Shown piece after piece: positions 1 through 9,258 of a stretch of DNA of 64,000 nt; positions within the stretch are counted from its first letter, which is position 1; each line of letters begins with the position of its first letter. The translations under genes and the position numbers were made by a program. The DNA comes from Sphaerotilus uruguayifluvii (GTDB lineage Bacteria > Pseudomonadota > Gammaproteobacteria > Burkholderiales > Burkholderiaceae_C), in the NCBI RefSeq assembly GCF_013294065.1, contig NZ_JABSNM010000003.1, positions 159,351 to 223,350 of the forward strand, given 5' to 3'. Below the pieces are notes generated by a model that was not told where the DNA came from, did not search any database, and saw nothing but the letters and a program-made list of their open reading frames with translations.

Positions 1-683
1 GACGACGGGCGGGAGGCGACCAGCTCGATGCAGTCGTTCTGCCGTCCGCCGAAGAAGACATCGGCGCAGTGCGCCAGCCGGCCCGGCACATGCCAGGAGG
101 CCGGCGTGTCGATCTCGGCGCTCATCAGCATGTCGTGCTCGCGCCAGCCCAGCTCGGTGGCGAGCCACTTCAGCGCGCCGTAGGCATGGGTCAGCGCCTC
201 GGCGCGCTCGCCGCACAGCACCAGCGGCCGCGGGCGGCTCAGGCCGCGCTCGCCGCGGCCGAGCAGCCGCGCCAGCTCGGCCGCGCTGCCATGCAGCAGC
301 ACCGCCTGCGACAGCGGCGCGGCATCGATCAGCGCATGCAGGAAGCCGGTCGTGCCGCCATGGCGCTCGGCCCAGTGCAGCGGCAGGTCGCGCGCGGCAA
401 GGTAGGCGATGCGGTCCGAGCGGGTCTCGATGCCGCGCGCCAGGTCGCAGGCCACGCCGTCGCGGGCCCTCGGCGCCCGCTCGGAGGCATCGACCAGCAG
501 CGTGTACAGGCCCAGGCTCTCGAGCGCGGCGCTCATGCGGCGCAGCAGCTCGTCGCTGACCGGAACGAAGGGATTGGACACCACCGGGACAAAGCGGACG
601 GCCCGGACCGAGAAGAGCCGGCGCAGGCCGTCGGCCTGATCGGCGGGCTGGGCCTGCTGGCGGAAATCGGTCTGGAAGGCCAT
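1..683 (-). CDS. FlhG-like flagellar number/placement protein, cut by the window edge
   Basis: The reading frame begins at ATG 683 and stays open to the window edge, giving 227 residues without the C-terminus. It lies 46 nt downstream of flhF on the same strand, where the MinD-like ATPase FlhG (FleN/YlxH) normally sits. The N-terminus (VVSNPFVPVSDELLRRMSA, then LYTLLVDASERAP) lines up with the opening strand, P-loop helix and VLLLDAD strand of MinD-type proteins. However, the KGGVGKT Walker A sequence is absent, being replaced by SNPFVPVSD. If the assignment is right, this is a non-ATP-binding FlhG relative that would modulate the FlhF GTPase or flagellar regulators. The assignment rests on position and fold-level resemblance only. 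Confidence 0.6.
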   Translation of the reverse strand, partial: MAFQTDFRQQAQPADQADGLRRLFSVRAVRFVPVVSNPFVPVSDELLRRMSAALESLGLYTLLVDASERAPRARDGVACDLARGIETRSDRIAYLAARDLPLHWAERHGGTTGFLHALIDAAPLSQAVLLHGSAAELARLLGRGERGLSRPRPLVLCGERAEALTHAYGALKWLATELGWREHDMLMSAEIDTPASWHVPGRLAHCADVFFGGRQNDCIELVASRPS

Positions 684-729
684 CGGGGAAGCTCCGTCGC
701 CGTCGTCGTGATCGTCGCTGCGGCCGGGC

Positions 730-2541
730 TCAGGCGCCGAGCTCGCGCGAGCCCGCGGCTGCACCGCGTCGGGGGGCCGCGGCCTGCACCGGCGCCGCCG
801 GCATCGCGGCCACGGGCTGGGCCGCGCCCTGGACCGGGGCCGGCGCGTTCGGACGCGAGAAGATCAGGTCGACATCGCCGGTGTTCAGGCGCCAGGCCTG
901 GGGGCCGCCGCTGCGCAGCGCGCGGGTGACCAGCGACTGCGCCGACAGGCGATGCCAGTCCTCGGGCACACGCTGGCCGTTCGACACCGCGAGCACCTTC
1001 AGGTGCTGGCGGATCAGCGCGTCGAGCGCCGGGCCGAGCTTGACCGCCTCGTCGAGCTTGGACAGGATGATGCCGCGCGCCTGGCTGGCCGAGTAGGCGC
1101 TGAGCACGTCCTCGATCGTCTCGCCCTGCTGCGCGGCATTGACCACCAGCAGCCGCTTGATGCTGCGGTGCGAGAGCATGTCGAGCAGGTCGCGGGTGCG
1201 CGCGTCGCGCTGCGCCAGGCCAGCGGTGTCGATCAGCACCATTCTCTTGCCCGACAGCAGGTCGAGCAGGTCCTCCAGCGCCGCACGGTCATGCGCGGTG
1301 TGCACCGGCACGCCGAGAATGCGGCCATAGGCGCGCAGCTGCTCGTGCGCGCCGACCCGGTAGGCGTCGAGCGTGATCAGGCCGAGGTTGGCCGCGCCGT
1401 GGCGGGTCGCGAACGAGGTCGCCAGCTTGGCGGTCGAGGTGGTCTTGCCGACGCCGGTCGAGCCGATCATCGCGTAGACGCCGCCCTGGTCCTCGATGTC
1501 GGGCTCGTTCTCGCCGGTCAGCACGTTGCGCTGCAGCACGTCGGCGGCCCAGACCATCTCGTCGGTCACGTCGTCCCCCAGGCTGTCGCAGAGCTTGCGG
1601 ATCAGGCCGGGCGAGAAGCCGGCGTCGAGCAGGCGCATCGTCAGCTGCGAATGGCGCGGGCTGTTGTGCAGCCGGTCCATGAAGGCCATCGTGTTGAAGC
1701 GCTCCTCGATCATGCCCTTCATGGCACGGATCTCGTTGAGCATCTCCGTCGAGGACGGCAGGATCGAGTCGCCCGGATCGACGCCGCGCGGTGCGGCGGC
1801 CATGCGTGCCGGCGCCATCTCGCCGGGCTCGGGCATGTCCAGACGCGGCATGCGGCTGGTGTCGTACAGGTCGCCGTCGGAGGTCGAGAGCTGCTCGTCG
1901 TCGTGCAGGCTCATGACCGGGGGATAGGGGCGCTGCCCGACCGCGGGCAGGGCCTCCTCGCGGTCGCGCAGCTCCTGCTGGCGCATCCAGTCCGCATAGG
2001 TCGCCGGCAGCCCCGGGGCAGACGGCGCGGCGGCAGGAGCCGGCGCCTCGGCCGCGGCGCGCGACGGCGCGGCGGCCTCGCGGCGTGCCGGCTCGCCGGC
2101 ACGCGCCGGCGTCGCCGGGCGCGGCTGCGGCGCGCGCACCGGCTCGGGCTCGACCTCGTCGCCCGGGTTCTGCTGGGCCTTCAGCTCGGCCTGGCGCTTC
2201 TTCAGCATGCGCTCGCGCACATAGTCCTGGAAGGACAGCGTGCTCATCGCCAGCGTGCCCACGTCCTCCTGGACCTGGTCGCCGGCATCGGTGGCGCCGA
2301 TGTCGATCTCCTCGGGTGCCGCGGACTCGTGCATCGGCTCGTCGAAGCCGGTGTCGGCCAGACCGGCCGGCGCGCTCTCGAAGCGCTCGATCGCGTCGAT
2401 GCTCTCGGCAGGCATGGCCACGATCTCGATGCCGGAGCTGCTGGGCTTGGTCGACAGCACGACGGCGTTGTCACCGAAGGCCTGGCGAACCTTCTGCATC
2501 GCCTCGCGCGAGTTGCGCCCGAAAAAGCGCTTCACATTCAT
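730..2541 (-). CDS. flhF: Flagellar biosynthesis GTPase FlhF
   Basis: FlhF is an SRP-type GTPase that marks the site, usually polar, where the flagellum is assembled. The 603-residue protein opens with the typical MNVKRFFGRNSREAMQKVR and then has a long, low-complexity Pro/Ala-rich linker (about residues 90-260), a helical N domain, and a GTPase G domain. The P-loop GSTGVGKTT begins at about residue 360; the DTAG motif (LIDTAGLAQRD) and the guanine-specificity motif (SKLDEA) follow. The start overlaps the flhA stop by 4 nt, so translation is probably coupled. The disordered linker makes it longer than the roughly 400-450 residues of many homologues. Confidence 0.95.
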   Translation of the reverse strand: MNVKRFFGRNSREAMQKVRQAFGDNAVVLSTKPSSSGIEIVAMPAESIDAIERFESAPAGLADTGFDEPMHESAAPEEIDIGATDAGDQVQEDVGTLAMSTLSFQDYVRERMLKKRQAELKAQQNPGDEVEPEPVRAPQPRPATPARAGEPARREAAAPSRAAAEAPAPAAAPSAPGLPATYADWMRQQELRDREEALPAVGQRPYPPVMSLHDDEQLSTSDGDLYDTSRMPRLDMPEPGEMAPARMAAAPRGVDPGDSILPSSTEMLNEIRAMKGMIEERFNTMAFMDRLHNSPRHSQLTMRLLDAGFSPGLIRKLCDSLGDDVTDEMVWAADVLQRNVLTGENEPDIEDQGGVYAMIGSTGVGKTTSTAKLATSFATRHGAANLGLITLDAYRVGAHEQLRAYGRILGVPVHTAHDRAALEDLLDLLSGKRMVLIDTAGLAQRDARTRDLLDMLSHRSIKRLLVVNAAQQGETIEDVLSAYSASQARGIILSKLDEAVKLGPALDALIRQHLKVLAVSNGQRVPEDWHRLSAQSLVTRALRSGGPQAWRLNTGDVDLIFSRPNAPAPVQGAAQPVAAMPAAPVQAAAPRRGAAAGSRELGA

Positions 2542-4640
2542 GAGTGGGCTCCAATGATCGAACCGATGCGGATCGAGTGGGTATCAGGGATCTCGCTGTG
2601 CGCCAGCACCTTCAGGCGCGGAGCCGCCCGGCGCAGCAGCCGCGCCAGGGACGGACGCAGCGGATCCGGCACCAGCAGGCAGGCCGGCTGGCCCAGGTCC
2701 TCCTGCCGGCGCACGGCGTCGATCGCGCCGCGGGTCAGCTGCTCGGCCACGCCGGGGTCGAGGGCGGGGCCGTTGTTCGAGGTCAGGGCATGCGTCAGCA
2801 GGCGCTCGAGCTCGGGCTCGAGCGCGATCACGTCGAGCTCGCGCACCGTGCCGAAGATCTGCTGCACCACCGCCGGGGCCAGCGCCACGCGCAGGCGGCG
2901 CGTCAGCTCGTGCGGATCGGTGACACCGGCGGTCGCATGCTCGGCCAGCGTCTCGATGATCGAGCGCATGTCCCGGATGTGGACGCCCTCCTCCAGCAAC
3001 ATCTGGAGGATCTTCTGCAATGGAGCGATGCCGATCATCTTGGGAACCACGTCTTCGATGAGTTTCGGGGCCAGCTTGGTCACATGGTCTACCAGTGCCT
3101 GGGTCTCGGTGCGGCCCAGAAGGCGGGCCGCGTGTTGTTGCATCAAGTGTGAAAGATGGGTGGCCACCACGGTCGAGCAATCAACAACTGTGTACCCGGC
3201 CATTTGGGCTGTTTCGCGCTGGCGCTCGTCGACCCACACCGCCGGCAGCCCGAAGGCCGGATCGACCGCGCCCTGCCCCTGCAGCGGGATCTGCACATGG
3301 CCCGGGTTGATCGCCAGGAACATGCCGGGATAGGCCTCGCCCTCGCCGATGACCGCACCGCGCAGCGTCAGCCGGTACATGCTGGGCTTGAGCTCGAGGT
3401 TGTCGCGGATGTGCACCACCGGCGGCAGGAAGCCGACCTCCTGGGCGAACTTGCGCCGCACGCCCTTGATGCGGCCGAGCAGGTCGCCGCCGCGCTCCTT
3501 GTCGACCAGCGCGATCAGCCGGTAGCCGACCTCCATGCCCAGCGCGTCGACCGGCTGCAGGTCCTCCCAGCTCGCCTCGTCGCCGGGCTGGGAGCGCGCC
3601 TGCGCGTCGGCCTCGCCCTCGGCCGGCTCGGCAGCGCGCCGCTCGGCCTGGCGCGTCACCTGGCGCGCCAGCCAGGCCAGCCCGCCCGCGCAGCCCAGGA
3701 AGACCAGATGCGGCATGCCCGGCACCAGCCCGAGCAGGCCGATCACCGCCGCGACCATGCCCAGCGCCTGCGGCGAGCGGAACATCTGGCCGGCGATCTG
3801 CGAGCCGACGTCCTGCTCCTTGCCGACGCGCGACACCACCATCGCCGCGGCCACCGAGATCAGCAGGCCCGGGATCTGCGCGACCAGCGCGTCGCCGACG
3901 GCCAGGATGATGTAGGAGTTGGCGGCATCGGCCACGCCCAGGCCGTGCTGGGCCACGCCGATGACGAAGCCGCCGATGATGTTGATGAACAGGATCAGGA
4001 TGCCGGCGATGGCGTCGCCGCGCACGAACTTCGACGCGCCGTCCATCGAGCCGAAGAACTCCGCCTCGTTGCCGACCTCGACGCGGCGGCGCTTGGCCTC
4101 CTTCTCGTCGATCAGGCCGGCACTGAGGTCGGCGTCGATCGCCATCTGCTTGCCGGGCATCGCGTCGAGCGTGAAGCGCGCGCCGACCTCGGCGATGCGC
4201 TCGGCGCCCTTGGTCACGACGACGAAGTTGATGACCACCAGGATCGCGAACACGATCAGGCCGACGGCGAAGTTGCCGCCGATCAGGAAATGGCCGAAGG
4301 ACTCGATGACCGCGCCGGCGGCGCCGGGGCCGTTGTGGCCCTCCATCAGCACGACGCGGCTGGAGGCGACGTTCAGCGACAGCCGCAGCAGCGTCGTCAG
4401 CAGCAGCACCGACGGAAAGGCGGCGAAGTCCAGCGGCCGCACCATGAAGGACGCCACCACCATCACCATCAGCGCGGTGGCGATGTTGAAGGTGAACAGC
4501 ACGTCGAGCAGCAGCGGCGGCAGCGGCAGCACCATCATCGCCAGCACCAGCACGATGACCAGCGGCGCCCCCAGGCCGTTGAGCCGGGCGCTGTCCGGGA
4601 TGCCGGCCAGGCGCCGGAACTTCAGGATCGATTCGTTCAT
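2538..4640 (-). CDS. flhA: Flagellar type III export gate protein FlhA
   Basis: FlhA forms the nonameric export gate in the inner membrane at the base of the flagellum and docks chaperone-substrate complexes. The 700-residue length is normal. About eight hydrophobic segments fill residues 20-320, followed by a soluble cytoplasmic domain to the end. The FHIPEP family signature is clear: GARFTLDAMPGKQMAIDAD at about residues 152-170, followed by the charged EKEAKRRR loop. Its start overlaps the flhB stop by 4 nt and its stop overlaps the flhF start by 4 nt, so flhB-flhA-flhF form one operon. Confidence 0.97.
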   Translation of the reverse strand: MNESILKFRRLAGIPDSARLNGLGAPLVIVLVLAMMVLPLPPLLLDVLFTFNIATALMVMVVASFMVRPLDFAAFPSVLLLTTLLRLSLNVASSRVVLMEGHNGPGAAGAVIESFGHFLIGGNFAVGLIVFAILVVINFVVVTKGAERIAEVGARFTLDAMPGKQMAIDADLSAGLIDEKEAKRRRVEVGNEAEFFGSMDGASKFVRGDAIAGILILFINIIGGFVIGVAQHGLGVADAANSYIILAVGDALVAQIPGLLISVAAAMVVSRVGKEQDVGSQIAGQMFRSPQALGMVAAVIGLLGLVPGMPHLVFLGCAGGLAWLARQVTRQAERRAAEPAEGEADAQARSQPGDEASWEDLQPVDALGMEVGYRLIALVDKERGGDLLGRIKGVRRKFAQEVGFLPPVVHIRDNLELKPSMYRLTLRGAVIGEGEAYPGMFLAINPGHVQIPLQGQGAVDPAFGLPAVWVDERQRETAQMAGYTVVDCSTVVATHLSHLMQQHAARLLGRTETQALVDHVTKLAPKLIEDVVPKMIGIAPLQKILQMLLEEGVHIRDMRSIIETLAEHATAGVTDPHELTRRLRVALAPAVVQQIFGTVRELDVIALEPELERLLTHALTSNNGPALDPGVAEQLTRGAIDAVRRQEDLGQPACLLVPDPLRPSLARLLRRAAPRLKVLAHSEIPDTHSIRIGSIIGAHS

Positions 4641-5815
4641 GGGGTCGCGGTGCCGCGGCGGGCAGCCGTCCGGGAATGACGGGGGTCGTCAGGATCGAGT
4701 TCGGGCGGCACCGGCACGTCGGCCAGCGTGCCGGGATAGGGCGCGCGCCCGGCCATCGCCTCGCGCAGCCGGTAGACATGGGCGAGCACCTGCGCGACGG
4801 CGCTGTACAGCGCCATCGGGATCTCGTGCTCGAGCTCGGTGGTGGCATAGAGCGCACGCGCCAGCGGCGGCGCCTGCAGCACCGGCACGCGCGCCTCGGC
4901 GGCCAGGTCGCGGATGCGCATCGCCAGCGCATCGGTGCCCTTGGCGACGACCTTCGGCGCGCCGGGGCCGTCGGGGTCGTACTTCAGCGCCACCGCATAG
5001 TGGGTCGGGTTCATCACCACCAGGTCGGCCTTCGGCACCGCGGCCATCATCCGGCGCCGCGCCACCTCGCGCATGCGCGCCTTGATGCGGCCCTTGACCT
5101 CCTGGTTGCCCTCCTGCTGCTTGAACTCCTCCTTGACCTCCTGGTGGCTCATCTTCAGCCGCGAGGCGTGCAGGAAGCGCTGCAGCGGCACGTCGACCGC
5201 GGCGAACAGCGCCAGCACCAGCACCAGCAGCCACAGCCCCGACAGCATCAGCTCGCCGGCCTCCTCGAAGGCCTGCACCAGTCCGCCGGCGGACTGCAGC
5301 CGCACGAACTCCTCGTGGTGCGACCACAGGTAGGTCGCGCCGACGATGCCCAGCACCAGCGCCAGCACGCAGGCCTTGAGCATGTCGCCGAGCTGCGCCT
5401 TCGAGACGATGTTGCCGAGCCCGGCGATCGGATTGAGCTTCTCGAACTTCGGCTCGAGCACCTTGGTGGTGAACACCCAGCCGCCCGAGGCCACCGCCGC
5501 CGCCAGCACCGCGACCGCGCCGACCAGGCCGAAGACGATCACCATCGGCAGCACCGACAGCCCCATGTCATGCAGCCGCTCGAGCATGCGCTCGGGCGAC
5601 TTGAGCGTCACGACATCGAAGCGCAGCGCCGCGGCGGTCAGGTCGCGCAGATGCTCGATCGCCGGCCGGGCCGAGGCCGCCAGCACGCCCAGCGAGACCG
5701 CCACCAGCGCGAAGTGGCCCAGGTCGCGCGAGCGCGCGATCTGGCCTTCCTCGCGAGCGGTCTTCAGCCGTTTCGCTGTCGCTGGCAGTTGCTTGTCGTC
5801 GGAGCTGTCGGACAT
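4637..5815 (-). CDS. flhB: Flagellar export switch protein FlhB
   Basis: FlhB switches the flagellar type III apparatus from rod/hook to filament substrates by autocleavage. The 392-residue protein starts [31 protein letters not shown]-like, with four hydrophobic segments between about residues 30 and 210 and a cytoplasmic domain. The autocleavage motif Asn-Pro-Thr-His starts at residue 269, the same number as in Salmonella FlhB, which supports the chosen ATG. It is the first gene of the minus-strand flhB-flhA-flhF block. The 269 nt upstream are shared with the divergent copper ATPase gene and hold no convincing sigma-28 promoter. Confidence 0.96.
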   Translation of the reverse strand: MSDSSDDKQLPATAKRLKTAREEGQIARSRDLGHFALVAVSLGVLAASARPAIEHLRDLTAAALRFDVVTLKSPERMLERLHDMGLSVLPMVIVFGLVGAVAVLAAAVASGGWVFTTKVLEPKFEKLNPIAGLGNIVSKAQLGDMLKACVLALVLGIVGATYLWSHHEEFVRLQSAGGLVQAFEEAGELMLSGLWLLVLVLALFAAVDVPLQRFLHASRLKMSHQEVKEEFKQQEGNQEVKGRIKARMREVARRRMMAAVPKADLVVMNPTHYAVALKYDPDGPGAPKVVAKGTDALAMRIRDLAAEARVPVLQAPPLARALYATTELEHEIPMALYSAVAQVLAHVYRLREAMAGRAPYPGTLADVPVPPELDPDDPRHSRTAARRGTATP

Positions 5816-6084
5816 CGTCTCGGGCGTCGGGCATCGGGCTTCGTGAAGGCGGGCAGGCGCGGCCCGCCCCTGTGCCCATTCTTGCCAGCCGCCGCGCGGG
5901 CTTGAGTCCGATAAGCGACCCGAAGCGACAGGTTTTCACGCCGGTCGCCGCGGCACCGGCGCGCTGCCACGAGCACCCCGAACTGAAACAAGCGAGAAGC
6001 CGCCGGATCGCCCGCCAGTCCGGCGGATCGGCCGGATTGACAATCCTCAAGCGCGCCCCGCCCCCACAAGGCACAGTAGCGGCC

Positions 6085-8337
6085 ATGGACACCGCCCCTG
6101 CCCTCGCCGCCGCGCCCGATGCTGCGCTGACCGAATGCACGCTGCCAATCGACGGCATGACCTGCGCCTCCTGCGTGGCCCGGGTCGAGCGGGCCCTGAA
6201 GAAGGTGCCCGGCGTGACCGAGGCCGAGGTCAACCTGGCCACCGAGCAGGCCACCGTGCGCGCCACCGGCCCCATCGCGCGCGAGACGCTGGCCGCGGCG
6301 ATCCGGCGCACCGGCTTCGGCGTGCCCGACGAGGCCGCGCCCGACGCGCCGGCCGGCACCGATGCGCCGCGCGAGCCGCTCCTGGGCGAAGGCCGGCGGG
6401 TGCTGCTGGCGGCGCTGCTGTCGCTGCCGCTGGTGGCGCCGATGCTGCTCGAGCCGCTCGGCGTGCAGGCGATGCTGCCCGGCGGCTGGCAGTGGCTGCT
6501 GGCCACGCCGGTGCAGTTCTGGCTCGGCGCGCGCTTCTACCGCGCCGGCTGGCATGCGCTGCGCGCCGGCAGCGGCAACATGGATCTGCTGGTCGCGCTG
6601 GGCACCAGCGCGGCCTATGCGCTGTCGCTGTGGCTGCTGATGACGGGCCACGGCCACCATCTCTACTTCGAGAGCGCGGCCGTCGTCATCACGCTGGTGA
6701 TGCTGGGCAAGTGGCTGGAATCGCGCGCCAAGCACCGCACCGTCGAGGCGATCCGCGCGCTGCGGGCGCTCGCGCCGGAGACCGCGCGGGTGATCGCGCC
6801 CGACGGCTCCGAGCAGGAGCGGCCGCTGGCGCGGGTGCGCGTCGGCGACCGGGTGGTGATCCGGCCGGGCGAGCGGGTGCCGGTCGACGGCGAGATCGTC
6901 GAGGGCGCCAGCCATCTGGACGAGTCGCTGCTGACCGGCGAGAGCCTGCCGGTGGCGCGCGAGCCCGGCCAGCACGTCACCGGCGGCGCGGTCAACGGCG
7001 AGGGCCGGCTGGTGGTGCGCACGCGGGCGACGGGTGCCGAGACCACGCTGGCGCGCATCGTTCGCCTCGTCGAGTCGGCGCAGGCGAGGAAGGCGCCGAT
7101 CCAGCGCCTGGTCGATCAGGTCAGCGCAGTCTTCGTGCCGGTGGTCGTCGCGCTGGCGCTGCTGACGCTGCTGGGCTGGGGCTGGATCGGCGGCGACTGG
7201 GAGCTCGCGCTGCTGCGCGCGGTGGCGGTGCTGGTGATCGCCTGCCCCTGCGCGCTCGGCCTGGCCACGCCGGCGGCGATCATGGTCGGCACCGGCGCGG
7301 CGGCGCGCCACGGCATCCTGATCAAGGACGCGCAGGCGCTGGAGGTGGCGCAGGCGGTGCGCGTCATCGCCTTCGACAAGACCGGCACGCTGACGGCGGG
7401 CAAGCCCTCGCTGACCGGGCTGGCGGCCGCGCCCGGCCTGGCCGAGCACGAGGTGCTGCGCCTGGCCGCGGCGCTGCAGTCGGGCAGCGAGCACCCGTTG
7501 GCACGCGCGGTGAACGAGGCGGCGCGCGCGCAGGCCTCGGCCGCCGACACCGTGGCCGCCGCGGCCGCCCTGCGCGCCGAGCCCGGCCGCGGCGTCTCCG
7601 GCACGGTCGAGGGCCGCGCGCTGCGGCTGGGCAGCCAGCGCTGGATGGACGAGCTCGGCGTCGCCACCGCGCCGCTGCACGCGCAGGCCCGGGCCTGGCT
7701 GGGCGAGGGCCGCACGCTGTCCTGGCTGGCCGAGATCGTGCCGGACAGCCCGCCGCGCCTGCTCGGCGCGCTGGCCTTCGGCGACACGCTCAAGCCCGGC
7801 GCCATCGAGGCCATCGGCCGGCTGCGCGCGATGGGCCTGCGCACGCTGCTGGTCAGCGGCGACAACCGCAGCGCGGTCGAGGCGGCCGGCCGGCTGCTGG
7901 GCATCGACGAGGTGCGCGCCGAGGTGCTGCCCGGCGACAAGGCCGGCGTGATCCAGGACCTGCGCGAGGGCAACCGCAAGGTGGCGATGGTCGGCGACGG
8001 CCTGAACGACGCGCCGGCGCTGGCCGCGGCCGACGTCGGCCTGGCGATCACCCACAGCGACGGCACCGGCACCGACGTGGCGATGCATGCGGCCGGCGTC
8101 ACGCTGATGCGCGGCGACCCCGGCGCGGTGGCCGACGCGATCGACATCTCGCGGCGCACCACGCGCAAGATCCGCCAGAACCTGTTCTGGGCCTTCGTCT
8201 ACAACATCATCGGCATTCCGCTGGCGGCGGCCGGGCTGCTGAACCCGGTGGTGGCCGGCGCGGCGATGGCCGCCAGCAGCGTCAGCGTCATCAGCAACGC
8301 GCTGCTGCTGTCGCGCTGGCGCCCGGGCGGGCGCTGA
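6085..8337 (+). CDS. copA: Copper-type P1B ATPase (CopA-like exporter)
   Basis: This is a heavy-metal P-type ATPase that exports Cu(I) (or Ag+) from the cytoplasm. With the chosen ATG it has 750 residues: one N-terminal HMA metal-binding domain with GMTCASC (Cys27/Cys30), membrane segments, the CPC ion-binding triad at residues 387-389, the phosphorylated Asp431 in DKTGTLT, the SEHPLA nucleotide-binding motif, and [10 protein letters not shown] at about 636-645. A longer in-frame extension to 5872 exists but is low-complexity. The chosen ATG directly precedes the conserved HMA domain and follows a -10-like CACAGT by only 7 nt. No CopZ or CueR gene is adjacent. Confidence 0.93.
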   Translation: MDTAPALAAAPDAALTECTLPIDGMTCASCVARVERALKKVPGVTEAEVNLATEQATVRATGPIARETLAAAIRRTGFGVPDEAAPDAPAGTDAPREPLLGEGRRVLLAALLSLPLVAPMLLEPLGVQAMLPGGWQWLLATPVQFWLGARFYRAGWHALRAGSGNMDLLVALGTSAAYALSLWLLMTGHGHHLYFESAAVVITLVMLGKWLESRAKHRTVEAIRALRALAPETARVIAPDGSEQERPLARVRVGDRVVIRPGERVPVDGEIVEGASHLDESLLTGESLPVAREPGQHVTGGAVNGEGRLVVRTRATGAETTLARIVRLVESAQARKAPIQRLVDQVSAVFVPVVVALALLTLLGWGWIGGDWELALLRAVAVLVIACPCALGLATPAAIMVGTGAAARHGILIKDAQALEVAQAVRVIAFDKTGTLTAGKPSLTGLAAAPGLAEHEVLRLAAALQSGSEHPLARAVNEAARAQASAADTVAAAAALRAEPGRGVSGTVEGRALRLGSQRWMDELGVATAPLHAQARAWLGEGRTLSWLAEIVPDSPPRLLGALAFGDTLKPGAIEAIGRLRAMGLRTLLVSGDNRSAVEAAGRLLGIDEVRAEVLPGDKAGVIQDLREGNRKVAMVGDGLNDAPALAAADVGLAITHSDGTGTDVAMHAAGVTLMRGDPGAVADAIDISRRTTRKIRQNLFWAFVYNIIGIPLAAAGLLNPVVAGAAMAASSVSVISNALLLSRWRPGGR

Positions 8338-8349
8338 GCGCGGCCCGGA

Positions 8350-9006
8350 TCAGCGGAAGCGGCTGTTGCCCACCGTCTGCAGGTCGCCCGGCAGCGAGGC
8401 GATGTAGGTCGCCAGCTCCCTGAGCTCCGCGTGCGTGAAGGGCTTGGCCATGCCGCCCATGATCGCGTTGCCGCGACCGACGGTCGGGCTGCTGCCGACC
8501 TGGTAGGCCTTCAGCGCGACATAGAGGTAGTCGCCATGCTGGCCGGCAAGCTTCGGGTAGCCGCCATCGATCGGCTTGTTGAAGTTGTCGCCGTGGCAGG
8601 ACGCGCAGTTGCCCTTCTTCAGCAGCTCGGCCACCTGCGGATTCGGCGCCGGCACCGCCGGCGCCGCCGCCGCGGCCGGCGCATGGCTGGCGTAGTAGGC
8701 GGAGAGATCGGCGATGTCCTGGTCGCTCAGCGAGCCGGCGATGCCGCGCATCGTCGGATGGCGCCGCTCGCCGCTGCGGTAGGCATTCAGCGCCGCACCG
8801 ATGTATCTGGCCCCCTGGCCGGAAATCATCGGCACCTGATGCACCTCGGGAAAGCTGGCCCGGTAGTTCGGGATGCCGTGGCAGCCGATGCACATCGCCG
8901 CCTTTCTCTGGCCGGCCGCCGGGTCGCCGGCCCCGTCCTGCGCGCGCGCGCCGGGGCTCATCATCACAAGGGCAAGTGCCGACACGGCGAGAAACGATGG
9001 GATCAT
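8350..9006 (-). CDS. Diheme cytochrome c4-like protein
   Basis: This is a periplasmic, two-domain c-type cytochrome of the c4 family, which passes electrons to terminal oxidases. The 218-residue product has a signal peptide (MIPSFLAVSALALVMM, likely cleavage after Ala-Arg-Ala) and two heme attachment sites, CIGCH at 39-43 and CASCH at 134-138. They are about 95 residues apart, as expected for two tandem class I domains joined by an Ala/Pro linker. Downstream Met residues in the MGG and MPM segments are candidate axial ligands. It converges on copA with a 12-nt gap and is divergent from oxyR. The upstream region carries a perfect FNR-type box and a TATAAT hexamer. Confidence 0.92.
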   Translation of the reverse strand: MIPSFLAVSALALVMMSPGARAQDGAGDPAAGQRKAAMCIGCHGIPNYRASFPEVHQVPMISGQGARYIGAALNAYRSGERRHPTMRGIAGSLSDQDIADLSAYYASHAPAAAAAPAVPAPNPQVAELLKKGNCASCHGDNFNKPIDGGYPKLAGQHGDYLYVALKAYQVGSSPTVGRGNAIMGGMAKPFTHAELRELATYIASLPGDLQTVGNSRFR

Positions 9007-9026
9007 GGCAGCGGACCTGAAATGGA

Positions 9027-9040
9027 TTGATGCCGATCAA
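9027..9040. promoter_or_regulatory. Perfect FNR/ANR-type box
   Basis: The sequence TTGAT-GCCG-ATCAA matches the FNR/ANR consensus TTGATNNNNATCAA at every defined position. Its centre lies about 27 nt upstream of the cytochrome c4 start codon. It lies downstream of the TATAAT on the minus strand, which suits repression of that gene under low oxygen better than activation. Further GATCAAT copies at 9035 and 9066 make the segment rich in dyads. Confidence 0.65.
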
Positions 9041-9053
9041 TGGATTTTGATCG

Positions 9054-9059
9054 ATTATA
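9054..9059 (-). promoter_or_regulatory. Candidate -10 hexamer of the cytochrome c4 gene
   Basis: On the minus strand this reads TATAAT, a perfect -10, in the only AT-rich patch between the cytochrome gene and oxyR. No good -35 is present at 16-18 nt, so activity may need an activator. The predicted transcript start near 9047 leaves about 40 nt of leader containing the FNR box. Confidence 0.5.
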
Positions 9060-9258
9060 GATACGGATCAATGCAACATGCGCTCGGCATGAATAGTGGA
9101 AACCCTCCGCCATCCGGATCGCGGGCTTGTGGTAGACACGCCGCGAACCAGCCGAATGGGGGCCATGACACCGACGCGGGTTTTCCGGACAATCGGACCC
9201 GACAGTACCCATGGCGGCATCGACGTCCGCCACCCTCGTCCACCCGGCAGGCTCACGC

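Noticed and set aside
5908-5914. CCGATAA as part of a sigma-28 promoter before the flagellar genes
   Set aside because: It is on the strand pointing away from flhB and has no TAAA-type -35 at the right distance.
9056-9080. An OxyR binding site near the cytochrome/oxyR divergent region
   Set aside because: A single ATAG element is present, but the remaining ATAG/CTAT spacing of the OxyR consensus is not.
9211-9258. ATG 9211 as the oxyR start
   Set aside because: It would add 16 residues of non-conserved sequence and shift the redox cysteines away from 199 and 208, where they match E. coli OxyR exactly.
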